Assembly (NCBI RefSeq): GCF_024753255.1 | Contig: NZ_JANUHA010000009.1 | Location: 170,306 to 234,305 of the forward strand | DNA length: 64,000 nucleotides | Reading direction: 5' to 3' | Origin: Massilia agri | GTDB lineage: Bacteria > Pseudomonadota > Gammaproteobacteria > Burkholderiales > Burkholderiaceae_D | Part shown: positions 39,452-46,865 of the stretch, piece after piece | Position numbering within the stretch: the stretch's first letter is position 1 | How the letters are laid out: each line of letters opens with the position of its first letter | Position numbers and translations under genes: made by a program | Notes under the pieces: generated by a model | Told to the model about the DNA's origin: nothing | Database searches by the model: none | What the model saw: the letters and a program-made list of their open reading frames with translations, nothing else

Positions 39452-39512
39452 CCCACAGATTTTGTGGATAAAACCATGCCAAATGGCAAACCGTCCCTCG
39501 CAAGCCATTGAT
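39452..39512 (+). ncRNA. Array element 7
   Basis: Perfect DnaA-box complement TGTGGATAA at 39463-39471. Hairpin 2 has a changed but still complementary stem, AATGGC (39482-39487) with GCCATT (39504-39509). TTGAT at 39508-39512. Nearest copy to xseA, 145 bp before its start codon. Confidence 0.48.
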
Positions 39513-39656
39513 TTAAAAAGGTTTCAATAGAATGCATTGAAAAACAGCAACAGCCCTTGGACACATGCATCTGGCCGCGCACGCCTGCCGCCGGCGCTTG
39601 TCGTTTTGGCCGAGATATGACATAAGCATCACCTTTGCCCGCAATCCCGAACATCC

Positions 39657-41030
39657 ATGGAACGCCCGACCGACGCCGATCCCGCCTACACGGCTCCCGC
39701 CATCCTCACCGTGACCGCCCTCAACCAGCAGGTTGCGCGCATGCTGGAGCGGAGTTTTCCACTGGTGTGGATTGGCGGGGAAATCTCCAACTTCACGCGC
39801 GCCAGTTCCGGTCACTGGTATTTCACCCTCAAGGACGATGCCGCCCAGGTGCGCGCCGTGATGTTCCGCAGCCGCGCGCAGTACGCGGGCTTCATCCCGC
39901 GCGAAGGCGACAAGGTCGAGGTGCGCGCCCTGGTGACCCTGTACGGCGCGCGCGGCGACTACCAGATCAATGTCGAGACCATCCGCCGCGCCGGCGTCGG
40001 CCAGCTCTATGAGGCTTTCCTGCGCCTGAAGGAAAAGCTTTCGGCGCAGGGCCTGTTCGACGCCGACCGCAAGCGTCCCCTGCCCCTGTTCCCGCGCACC
40101 ATCGGCATCGTCACCAGCCCGCAGGCCGCGGCGCTGCGCGACGTGCTCACCGCCCTGCGCCGCCGGGCCCCGCACGTGCGGGTGATCCTCTACCCTGCCC
40201 CGGTCCAGGGCCAGTTCGCGGCAGACAAGATCGCCGAAGCCATCATGACGGCGTCCCGCCGGGCGGAGGCAGACGTATTGCTGGTCTGCCGCGGCGGCGG
40301 CTCGATCGAGGACCTGTGGAGTTTTAACGAGGAATGCGTGGCGCGCGCCATCGACGCCTGCGCGATTCCCGTGGTCTCCGGCGTGGGCCACGAAACCGAC
40401 GTCACCATCGCCGATTTCGCCGCCGACGTGCGCGCCGCCACGCCGACCGCCGCCGCCGAACTGGCGGCCACGCCGCGCGCCGACTGGCTGGCGTCCCTGT
40501 CGAGCGACGCGATGGACCTGCGCCGCGCCATGCGCCGCACCCTGTCGGAGGCCAACCAGGGACTGGACAACACCAGCCGGCGCCTGTTAAGCCCTTCCGC
40601 CCAGATCCGCCACCAGCGTGTGAAACTGCTGTCGATGGCGGCGGCGTTGACCCACGCCGTCCGTACACCCGCCAACCGCCAGAACCTGGCGCTGGCGCAA
40701 TTGCAGCAGCGCCTGGCCCGCCACCGCCCCGATATGCGCACCCTGCGCGCTCGCCTGGCGGCCGACGGACGCCACCTGAACGCAATCCTGTGCAGCCAGG
40801 TCAAACAGCGGCGCGACGCCTTGAACGCCCTGGCGGCCCAGCTGGAATTGCTGAACCCCCAGCGCACGCTGGAACGCGGTTACGCCATCGTCAGCAACGC
40901 CAAGGGCGAGGTGTTGCGCGACCCGGCCCAGATCAAGGCGCGCAACAAGCTGACCGTGCGCCTGGCCGGCGGCAGCGCCCAGATCGGGGTTTCCAGCGTG
41001 CAGAACCCGCCGGACGCCGCCGTGGAGTAG
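39657..41030 (+). CDS. xseA: Exodeoxyribonuclease VII large subunit
   Basis: 457 residues. Catalytic subunit of ExoVII, degrading single-stranded DNA with the small subunit XseB (not in this window). N-terminal OB fold ([25 protein letters not shown] in outline, about residues 37-62), then the catalytic domain with [34 protein letters not shown] and [31 protein letters not shown] in outline, then a long coiled-coil C-terminus ending [10 protein letters not shown]. Transcribed away from the repeat array. Confidence 0.96.
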   Translation: MERPTDADPAYTAPAILTVTALNQQVARMLERSFPLVWIGGEISNFTRASSGHWYFTLKDDAAQVRAVMFRSRAQYAGFIPREGDKVEVRALVTLYGARGDYQINVETIRRAGVGQLYEAFLRLKEKLSAQGLFDADRKRPLPLFPRTIGIVTSPQAAALRDVLTALRRRAPHVRVILYPAPVQGQFAADKIAEAIMTASRRAEADVLLVCRGGGSIEDLWSFNEECVARAIDACAIPVVSGVGHETDVTIADFAADVRAATPTAAAELAATPRADWLASLSSDAMDLRRAMRRTLSEANQGLDNTSRRLLSPSAQIRHQRVKLLSMAAALTHAVRTPANRQNLALAQLQQRLARHRPDMRTLRARLAADGRHLNAILCSQVKQRRDALNALAAQLELLNPQRTLERGYAIVSNAKGEVLRDPAQIKARNKLTVRLAGGSAQIGVSSVQNPPDAAVE

Positions 41031-41113
41031 CCAACCCTGCAACATCGCGCTATCCGGTTTAGAATAGCGCCGCTTTGGAACAAAACCTGTCCAACCCAAT
41101 CAAGGAAGAAAAC

Positions 41114-41692
41114 ATGGAACATACCCTGCCGCCACTGCCGTACGCTAAGGACGCTCTCCAGCCGCACATCTCGGCCGAGACCCTGGAATACCACTACGGC
41201 AAGCACCACCAGACCTATGTCACCAACCTGAACAACATGATCAAGGGCACGGAGTACGAAAACCTGTCCCTGGAAGAGATCATCAAGAAGTCCTCGGGCG
41301 GCGTGTTCAACAACTCGGCGCAGGTGTGGAACCACACCTTCTTCTGGAACTGCATGACCCCGAACGGCGGCGGCGCACCGACCGGCAAGGCGGCTGATGC
41401 CATCAACGCCAAATGGGGCTCCTTCGACAAGTTCAAGGAAGAGTTCAACAAGTCGGCACTGGGCAACTTCGGCTCGGGCTGGACCTGGCTGGTGCAGAAG
41501 GCCGACGGCAGCGTCGACATCGTCAACACCTCGAACGCCGGCACCCCGCTGACCACTGCGGACAAGCCTCTCCTGACGGCCGACGTCTGGGAACACGCCT
41601 ACTACATCGACTACCGCAACGCCCGCGCCAAGTTCCTGGACGCGTTCTGGAATGTCGTGAACTGGGACTTCGTGAACCAGAACATGGCCTAA
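41114..41692 (+). CDS. sodB: Superoxide dismutase, Fe type
   Basis: 192 residues from ATG 41114 (AAGGAAG upstream). Metal ligands are in [12 protein letters not shown] (His), [10 protein letters not shown] (His, with the Gln of Fe-type enzymes) and [13 protein letters not shown] (Asp and His); [11 protein letters not shown] is the C-terminal domain signature. No signal peptide, hence cytoplasmic. A strong hairpin terminator follows. Confidence 0.96.
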   Translation: MEHTLPPLPYAKDALQPHISAETLEYHYGKHHQTYVTNLNNMIKGTEYENLSLEEIIKKSSGGVFNNSAQVWNHTFFWNCMTPNGGGAPTGKAADAINAKWGSFDKFKEEFNKSALGNFGSGWTWLVQKADGSVDIVNTSNAGTPLTTADKPLLTADVWEHAYYIDYRNARAKFLDAFWNVVNWDFVNQNMA

Positions 41693-41716
41693 GCCACGTC
41701 TCGTTCACACGAAAAC

Positions 41717-41741
41717 ATGGCCTGCGCAAGCAGGCCATTTT
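41717..41741 (+). terminator. Terminator behind sodB
   Basis: ATGGCCTGC (41717-41725) and GCAGGCCAT (41730-41738) form a 9-bp stem with loop GCAA, preceded by AAAA and followed by TTTTCATTT. It could also serve the convergent SUI1-family gene. Confidence 0.82.
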
Positions 41742-41752
41742 CATTTCCGCGC

Positions 41753-42109
41753 CTAGCCGCCGGCCCGCTTCACGGTGTGCCCCAGTTTCTGGAGCTCGTC
41801 CACGATGCGCTCCACATGATCGCCCTGCACCTCGAGCACGCCATCCTTCACCGTGCCGCCGGAGCCGCAGGCGGTGCGCAGCTGCTTGCCCAATGCGGCC
41901 AGCGCCACCGCGTCGAGCGCCAGGCCTTTGACCAGGGTGACGGTCTTGCCGCCCCTTCCCTTGCTCTGGCGTGAGACCCGCGCCACGCCGTCGCCCATGG
42001 GCGCGCTTGCTGCCTTGCACGCGCAGGCGGCAAGCGGCTGCCGGCAACCGGGGCACATGCGGCCACCGTCGGTGGAATAGACGAGACCGCCGTTCGAACT
42101 GTGTTTCAT
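41753..42109 (-). CDS. SUI1/eIF1-family translation initiation factor (YciH-like)
   Basis: 118 residues from ATG 42109. The N-terminus holds a small Cys cluster (CPGCRQPLAACAC, about 17-29). The SUI1 fold follows: GRGGKTVTLVKGLALD, LGKQLRTACGSGGTVKDGVLEVQGDHVERIVDEL in outline. Bacterial YciH resembles eIF1 and influences start-codon fidelity. It begins four bases after the broken dihydrofolate-reductase-family gene, so they were or are co-transcribed. Confidence 0.92.
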   Translation of the reverse strand: MKHSSNGGLVYSTDGGRMCPGCRQPLAACACKAASAPMGDGVARVSRQSKGRGGKTVTLVKGLALDAVALAALGKQLRTACGSGGTVKDGVLEVQGDHVERIVDELQKLGHTVKRAGG

Positions 42110-42113
42110 TGGT

Positions 42114-42641
42114 TTATGCAGGAATGTAGGTGAGCTTGAGGACATCGTCGATCCGCTCGTGCGCCATCAAGCGCAGCGGCGGACGCGGTCCGGCAAAATA
42201 GGGATTGCCCTGGCCGAGCACGACCGGGTGCAGGTAGATGCGGTATTCGTCGATCAGGCCAAGCCCGGTAAGGCTGTATGCCAGCTTCGGGCCGGCCACT
42301 TCGATCTCGCCCTCGTGTTCGCGCTTGAGCGTGCGGATCGCGTTCTCGAGATCGTCCTTGATCAAGGTGGCGTTGGGCCCCACCGATTCCAGGGTCCGCG
42401 AGGCGACCCACTTCGGCTGCCTGCGCCACGCCGCGGCAAACGCCCTTTAGTCTTCGCCCCACTCGGGATGTTCCTCGTCCCAGTAGCGCATGATCTCGTA
42501 CATCACGCGGCCGTACACGCTGCCCGCCTGCCCCTGCGCTTCGTCGATGAAGCGGCGGAACAGGGTGGCGTTGGGCGCGAAGGCCATGTGGTCGACGTAG
42601 CCGTCGAGGGACACGTTCATGCCGCAAACCAGTTTTGCCAT
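42114..42641 (-). pseudogene. Dihydrofolate-reductase/RibD-C family gene interrupted by an in-frame TAA
   Basis: The reading frame starts at ATG 42641 behind GGAGGAAGC with KLVCGMNVSLDGYVDH, runs 64 codons to ...HPEWGED, meets TAA (42449-42447), and then continues in the same frame with AFAAAWRRQPKWVASRTL, GPNATLI, VAGPKLAYSLTGLGLIDEYRI and LHPVVLGQGNPYF to the natural end at 42114. The two halves together make a normal RibD C-terminal-like reductase of about 174 residues. One base change (for example GAA to TAA) would explain the break. Either a recent pseudogene or a sequencing error. The second half has internal ATG codons but no good ribosome-binding site. Confidence 0.85.
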
Positions 42642-42668
42642 GCTTCCTCCTTCCAGCGAATGCCTATT

Positions 42669-43586
42669 TTACGCCGGTGCGCCACCGGCCTGCTCTCCCT
42701 GCGCCAGATGCCTGCGCAGGAACTCCACGCACACCCGCACCCGGCCCGAACCGGCCAGCCGCTGCGGATACACCGCCCACACATTCGCCGGCTGCGTGTA
42801 CTCGGGCAGCAGCTGCACCAGCGCGCCCGAGTCCAGGTAAGCCCGCGCATCCCACTGCGAACGCAGCACGATGCCCGCCCCCTCCTCCGCCCAGCGCAGC
42901 GCGATCTCGCCGTGGTTGGTCGAGAGCGCGCCCGACACGCGCACCGTCTCTTCGCCGTGGCGGCCATGCAGGCGCCAGGTGCCGAGCGGGTGGTCGCGCT
43001 CCTTGATCGCCAGGCACTGGTGGCCGGCCAGGTCGGCCAGCACCTTCGGCGTACCGTGGCGCGCCAGGTAACTTGGTGCAGCGCACAGGATGCGGTGGTT
43101 GTCCATGAGCTTGCGCGCCACCATCTGCGGATGGATGTCGTCGCCGATGCGCACGTCCAGGTCGAAGCCTTCCGCCACCGTATCGACCAGGCGGTCGAAG
43201 ACCTCGAAGCGGATCTGCAGCTTCGGGTGGCTGGCCGCCAGCTGCGCGATCACCGGCGCCACCACCTTGCGGCCGAAGCCGAAGCTGCTGCAGATGCGCA
43301 GGCGCCCGGCCGGCTCGCTGTGGCGCTGCTGCAGCTCGTCCACCATGTCGTCCAGCTGCTCGAGGATGCGCTGGGCGCGGCCGTAGACCTGCTCGCCGTC
43401 GTCCGTGATCACCACGCGCCGCGTGCTGCGCTCGAACAGCTGCACGCCCAGGTTCTCTTCCAGGATGCCGACGCGCTTGCTGACGAAGGCCGGCGACATG
43501 GCCAGTTCGGTGGCCGCCGCGCTGAAGCTGCCCTTGCGGACGACCGCGACAAAGACCCGCAGGTCGCTGTTCTCGACATTATTCAC
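42669..43586 (-). CDS. LysR family regulator, probably of tartrate dehydrogenase
   Basis: 305 residues from GTG 43586; TTG 43610 is an upstream alternative. HTH: LRVFVAVVRKGSFSAAATELAMSPAFVSKRV in outline, then LGVQLFERSTRRVVITDDGE, and an effector domain beginning GRLRICSSFGFGRKVVAP. This is the DmlR/TtdR-like group that commonly regulates a divergent tartrate/malate dehydrogenase gene. The divergent gene here is exactly that, 89 bp away. The GTG start lies inside the perfect palindrome CACGATTCGTG (43584-43594), a possible autoregulatory site. Confidence 0.9.
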   Translation of the reverse strand: MNNVENSDLRVFVAVVRKGSFSAAATELAMSPAFVSKRVGILEENLGVQLFERSTRRVVITDDGEQVYGRAQRILEQLDDMVDELQQRHSEPAGRLRICSSFGFGRKVVAPVIAQLAASHPKLQIRFEVFDRLVDTVAEGFDLDVRIGDDIHPQMVARKLMDNHRILCAAPSYLARHGTPKVLADLAGHQCLAIKERDHPLGTWRLHGRHGEETVRVSGALSTNHGEIALRWAEEGAGIVLRSQWDARAYLDSGALVQLLPEYTQPANVWAVYPQRLAGSGRVRVCVEFLRRHLAQGEQAGGAPA

Positions 43587-43675
43587 GATTCGTGTTCCAT
43601 GAAGCCACAATACGAGGGATTATAAACGCGGCGTTTTCTTGCTACCCTGATGCGCATTCAACATCGGAGACCACC

Positions 43676-44746
43676 ATGAAGACCCACAAGATCGCCGTCA
43701 TCGCCGGGGACGGCATCGGCAAGGAAGTCATGCCGGAAGGCCTGCGCGCCGTGCAGGCGGCGGCAAGCAGGTTCGGCATCGCCCTCGAATTCGCCCACTT
43801 CGAATGGGCCAGCTGCGACTACTACCTCCAGCACGGCAAGATGATGCCGGACGACTGGAAACAGCAGCTCGACGGTTGCGAGGCGATTTTCTTCGGCGCG
43901 GTCGGCTGGCCGGACACGGTCCCCGACCACATCTCGCTGTGGGGCTCCCTGCTCAAATTCCGCCGCGAGTTCGACCAGTACGTGAACCTGCGTCCCGTGC
44001 GCCTGATGCCGGGCGTGCCCTGCCCGCTTGCGAACAAGAAGCCGGGCGACATCGACTTCTACGTGGTGCGCGAGAACACCGAAGGCGAGTACTCGGCGGT
44101 GGGTGGACGCATGTTCGAAGGCACCGAACGCGAGCTGGTGCTGCAGGAAGCCATCTTCACCCGCCACGGCACCGACCGCATTCTGAAATATGCCTTCGAG
44201 CTGGCCCAGCGCCGTCCGAAGAAGCACCTGACCGCCGCCACCAAGTCGAACGGCATCGCGATCTCCATGCCCTACTGGGACGAGCGCGTCGCGGCCATGG
44301 GCGAATCCTATCCCGAGGTCCGCTGGGACAAGTACCACGTCGACATCCTGGCCGCCCGCTTCGTGCTCTCGCCCGAGCGCTTCGACGTGGTGGTGGCCTC
44401 GAACCTGTTCGGCGACATCCTGTCGGACCTCGGGCCGGCCTGTACGGGGACCATCGGGATCGCGCCCTCGGCCAACCTGAACCCGGAGCGGACCTTCCCT
44501 TCGCTGTTCGAACCGGTGCACGGGTCGGCGCCGGACATCTACGGCAAGAACATCGCCAACCCGGTGGCCATGATCTGGTCGGGGGCGATGATGCTGGAGT
44601 TCCTGGGATATACGGAGGCGCACGATGCGCTGGTGCGGGCGATGGAGCACGTGCTCGTGAACGGGCCGCGTACGCCGGACATGGGCGGCAATGCCAGCAC
44701 CACGGATGTGGGCAAGGCGATTGCCGGCCACCTGGCCGAGAATTGA
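43676..44746 (+). CDS. Tartrate dehydrogenase/decarboxylase (D-malate dehydrogenase type)
   Basis: 356 residues from ATG 43676 (GGAGA six bases upstream). Member of the isocitrate/isopropylmalate dehydrogenase family: IAVIAGDGIGKEVMPEGLRA, NLRPVRLMPGVPCPLANKKPGDIDF in outline, VRENTEGEYSAVGGR, TAATKSNGI (catalytic Lys), NLFGDILSDLGPACTGTIGIAPSANLNPE in outline, and LFEPVHGSAPDIYGKNIANP. The pattern matches TtuC/DmlA enzymes that oxidise tartrate or D-malate with NAD and a divalent metal. Divergent from its probable LysR regulator. Confidence 0.93.
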   Translation: MKTHKIAVIAGDGIGKEVMPEGLRAVQAAASRFGIALEFAHFEWASCDYYLQHGKMMPDDWKQQLDGCEAIFFGAVGWPDTVPDHISLWGSLLKFRREFDQYVNLRPVRLMPGVPCPLANKKPGDIDFYVVRENTEGEYSAVGGRMFEGTERELVLQEAIFTRHGTDRILKYAFELAQRRPKKHLTAATKSNGIAISMPYWDERVAAMGESYPEVRWDKYHVDILAARFVLSPERFDVVVASNLFGDILSDLGPACTGTIGIAPSANLNPERTFPSLFEPVHGSAPDIYGKNIANPVAMIWSGAMMLEFLGYTEAHDALVRAMEHVLVNGPRTPDMGGNASTTDVGKAIAGHLAEN

Positions 44747-44752
44747 TTTGTC

Positions 44753-44779
44753 CGGGTGGGCGGCGTCGCCGCCCACCCG
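44753..44779. terminator. Perfect 13-bp hairpin between convergent genes
   Basis: CGGGTGGGCGGCG (44753-44765) and its complement (44767-44779) around one base. It lies between the stops of the tartrate dehydrogenase and S9 peptidase genes and may stop both transcripts. The GGGTGGGCGG/CCGCCCACCC arms resemble one half of the REP-like elements without their CGCGCGTTCA part. Confidence 0.6.
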
Positions 44780-44784
44780 AGGGA

Positions 44785-46770
44785 TTACTTCAGCAGGTAG
44801 GTATTGAAGAAGTCGATCCCCGCATAGAACAGGTAGTCGGCATTCGCCTTCTTGCCGAAGCCGTGGCCCTCGTCATTGGCCGTCATGTACCACACCGGCG
44901 TGCCGTTCTTCTTCACGGTCGCGACGATCTGGTCGGCTTCCTGCCAGGGCACGCGCGGGTCGTTCTTGCCCTGCACGACGAACAGCGGCTTCTTGATCTT
45001 CGCGGCGTTGTTGGCCGGCGCCGTCGCTTCCATCCACTTGCGCATCTCGGGGTCGCGCTCGTCTCCGTACTCGACGCGGCGCAGGTCGCGGCGGTAGCTT
45101 TCGGTGCGCTCGAGGAAGGTCACGAAGTTGGAGATGCCGACGATGTCGATGGCCGCCGCGATGCGGTCCGCGTACATGGTCGACACGGCCAGGGTCATGT
45201 AGCCGCCATAGGAGCCGCCCACCACCGCCACGCGCGAGGCGTCCATGTCCGGCTGGGTCGCGATCCAGTCGAGCAGCGCGCCGAGGTCCTTCACCGAATC
45301 CTCCCTCAGCTTGCCGTTGTCCAGCTTCAGGAAGGTCTTGCCGTAACCGGTCGAGCCGCGCACGTTCGGGTAGATGACGGTCAGGCCCATCACGTCGGTG
45401 TAGTAGTTGTTGCGGCCCATGAAGCCCGGGGTCGACTGGCCTTCCGGTCCGCCGTGGATGTTGATCACCACCGGCCGCTTGCCCGGGAATTTATCCGCCG
45501 GCGCGCGGTAGACGAAGCCCGAGATGCTGCGATTGTCGAAGGAGTTCCAGCGCACCAGCGAGGGCTCCACGAAACGCTCCATGTCGACGTCCATCTTCTC
45601 GTGCTTCGTCCAGCGCGTCACCTCGCCCGTCTTCGCATCGAAGCTGTACACATCCGACGGGCTGCGCGCCGAGGACAGCGTCAGGGCCAGGTGGCGGCTG
45701 TCGCGGTGCCATTCGATGCGGCCGATCACGCCGACCGGCAGCTTTGGCTGGGCCACCAGCTTGCGGTCGCTGGTCCGCATGATGCGCAGCACGCTGCTGC
45801 CATCCTCGTTGGCGACGAAGGCCAGCAGCTTGCCGTCGTGCGAGAGGTCCATCGCGTCGATGTCCCAGTTGATGTCCGGGGTGAGCACCGTATGCGCGCC
45901 GGTGGCCAGGTCGATATAGGTCAGGCGGGCGAATTCGGAACCACGGTCGGTGGTCGTGTACAGGCCCTTGCCGTCGTGCGAGAACACGGCGCTGCCGTAG
46001 GAGACCGTTTCATTGCCGTTCTTCTCCGTGATGCGGCGGCTCTTGCCGCTCGCGACATCCATCAGCCACAGATAGCTTTCGTTGGCCGACACGTATTCAC
46101 TGTAGACCAGCTGCTTGTCGTCATGCGAGAAGGCGAAGCCGCCCCAGCCGCCGCCCGGCAGCTGGGCCAGCACGCGCGCCTGTTCAGGCTGGCTTGGGTC
46201 GGCGATGCTGATGGTCGACTCGATCTTGTCGTTCGAGCCCTGGCGGCCCACCGGCACCGTCACGTAGAGCAGCTTGTTGCTGGTATAGGCCCAGGCGGTG
46301 TCCTGCACGCGGCGGTTGTCCGGCGTGACCGGCAGCGCGTCGCCGCCCTTGGCGCCCACTTCGCGGCGATAGGCGCGGAAGACCTCGTTGCCGCCGCTGT
46401 CGCGGCTGAACACGTAGTAGCGGCCGTTCTTCGGCTCGTACTGGGCGCCGCGCACCGGTTCCGGATAGTCGGTCAGGAGTTCCAGCGGCGCGCCCGGCTT
46501 GGCCACGCGGAACAACTGCGGCGTGTTCTGGTGGCGCCGCGAGACGATCATTTCCAGCCGGGTCGGGTGCCAGCCCGCATAGGACGTCGGCTTGAACTCG
46601 TTGTACCTGGCCACCTGGGCGGCCAGGGCGGCGCGCACGGGCGGCACGTTTTCCAGCACCATGGCCGCGGGCGGCGTGATGGTCGCCTCCTGAGCGGTTG
46701 CGGCGCCGGTTCCGGTGGCAAGAAGGGTGGCGATCAGTGTCAGCCCGAGCGGGCGGCAGGAAAGTCTCAT
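44785..46770 (-). CDS. S9 family prolyl-oligopeptidase-type peptidase, exported
   Basis: 661 residues with a signal peptide (about 1-27, ending ATAQ). A seven-bladed beta-propeller (about 50-400; repeated DG-LLAFV and SHDGK elements) precedes an alpha/beta hydrolase domain with the nucleophile in VVGGSYGGYMTLAVS (near 520), the Asp in VQGKNDPRVPW (near 600) and the His in NDEGHGFGKK (near 637). Typical of acylaminoacyl- or dipeptidyl-peptidase-like S9 enzymes that degrade small peptides, here in the periplasm or outside. It follows phoD by 95 bp on the same strand. Confidence 0.93.
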   Translation of the reverse strand: MRLSCRPLGLTLIATLLATGTGAATAQEATITPPAAMVLENVPPVRAALAAQVARYNEFKPTSYAGWHPTRLEMIVSRRHQNTPQLFRVAKPGAPLELLTDYPEPVRGAQYEPKNGRYYVFSRDSGGNEVFRAYRREVGAKGGDALPVTPDNRRVQDTAWAYTSNKLLYVTVPVGRQGSNDKIESTISIADPSQPEQARVLAQLPGGGWGGFAFSHDDKQLVYSEYVSANESYLWLMDVASGKSRRITEKNGNETVSYGSAVFSHDGKGLYTTTDRGSEFARLTYIDLATGAHTVLTPDINWDIDAMDLSHDGKLLAFVANEDGSSVLRIMRTSDRKLVAQPKLPVGVIGRIEWHRDSRHLALTLSSARSPSDVYSFDAKTGEVTRWTKHEKMDVDMERFVEPSLVRWNSFDNRSISGFVYRAPADKFPGKRPVVINIHGGPEGQSTPGFMGRNNYYTDVMGLTVIYPNVRGSTGYGKTFLKLDNGKLREDSVKDLGALLDWIATQPDMDASRVAVVGGSYGGYMTLAVSTMYADRIAAAIDIVGISNFVTFLERTESYRRDLRRVEYGDERDPEMRKWMEATAPANNAAKIKKPLFVVQGKNDPRVPWQEADQIVATVKKNGTPVWYMTANDEGHGFGKKANADYLFYAGIDFFNTYLLK

Positions 46771-46865
46771 CCGTGGTCTCCAGTGACGGTCAAAGTAGTG
46801 ATTACTGCATCACGACTCTACACGATGTCGACCGCCGTGTGACCGTTTCCGCCACCCGGCCCGGC

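Larger units (their letters stand above)
38450..39512 (+). repeat. Array of seven conserved two-hairpin elements with DnaA-box-like loops
   Basis: The 1290-bp interval between exbB and xseA has no credible protein gene. It contains seven same-orientation copies of an element of about 60 bp. Each has a hairpin whose loop region reads TGTGGATAA or TGTGGACAA, then an AAGG-type motif, then TTGAT starting exactly 44 bp after GTGGA in every copy. The copies are irregularly spaced (123-215 bp centre to centre) and the intervening sequence is unrelated, so this is not a simple tandem repeat or CRISPR. The stem bases vary in a paired manner. Candidate tandem small-RNA genes or DnaA-binding sites. Confidence 0.85.

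Noticed and set aside
38450..39512. CRISPR array
   Set aside because: The repeated unit is too variable, distances between units run from 123 to 215 bp, and no cas gene is near.
38920..39654. 244-codon minus-strand frame with repeated LSTKSV peptide between exbB and xseA
   Set aside because: The repeated peptide is only the translation of the repeated DNA element. The copies are not all in one frame, codon use is unlike neighbours, and there is no ribosome-binding site.
38367..39656. Chromosomal replication origin
   Set aside because: DnaA-like boxes are present, but no dnaA/dnaN/gyrB/rpmH or obvious AT-rich unwinding region is nearby. All boxes belong to the repeated element.
43804..46842. 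1012-codon plus-strand frame through tartrate dehydrogenase and the S9 peptidase
   Set aside because: Overlaps two well-supported genes in other frames and shows only shadow composition.
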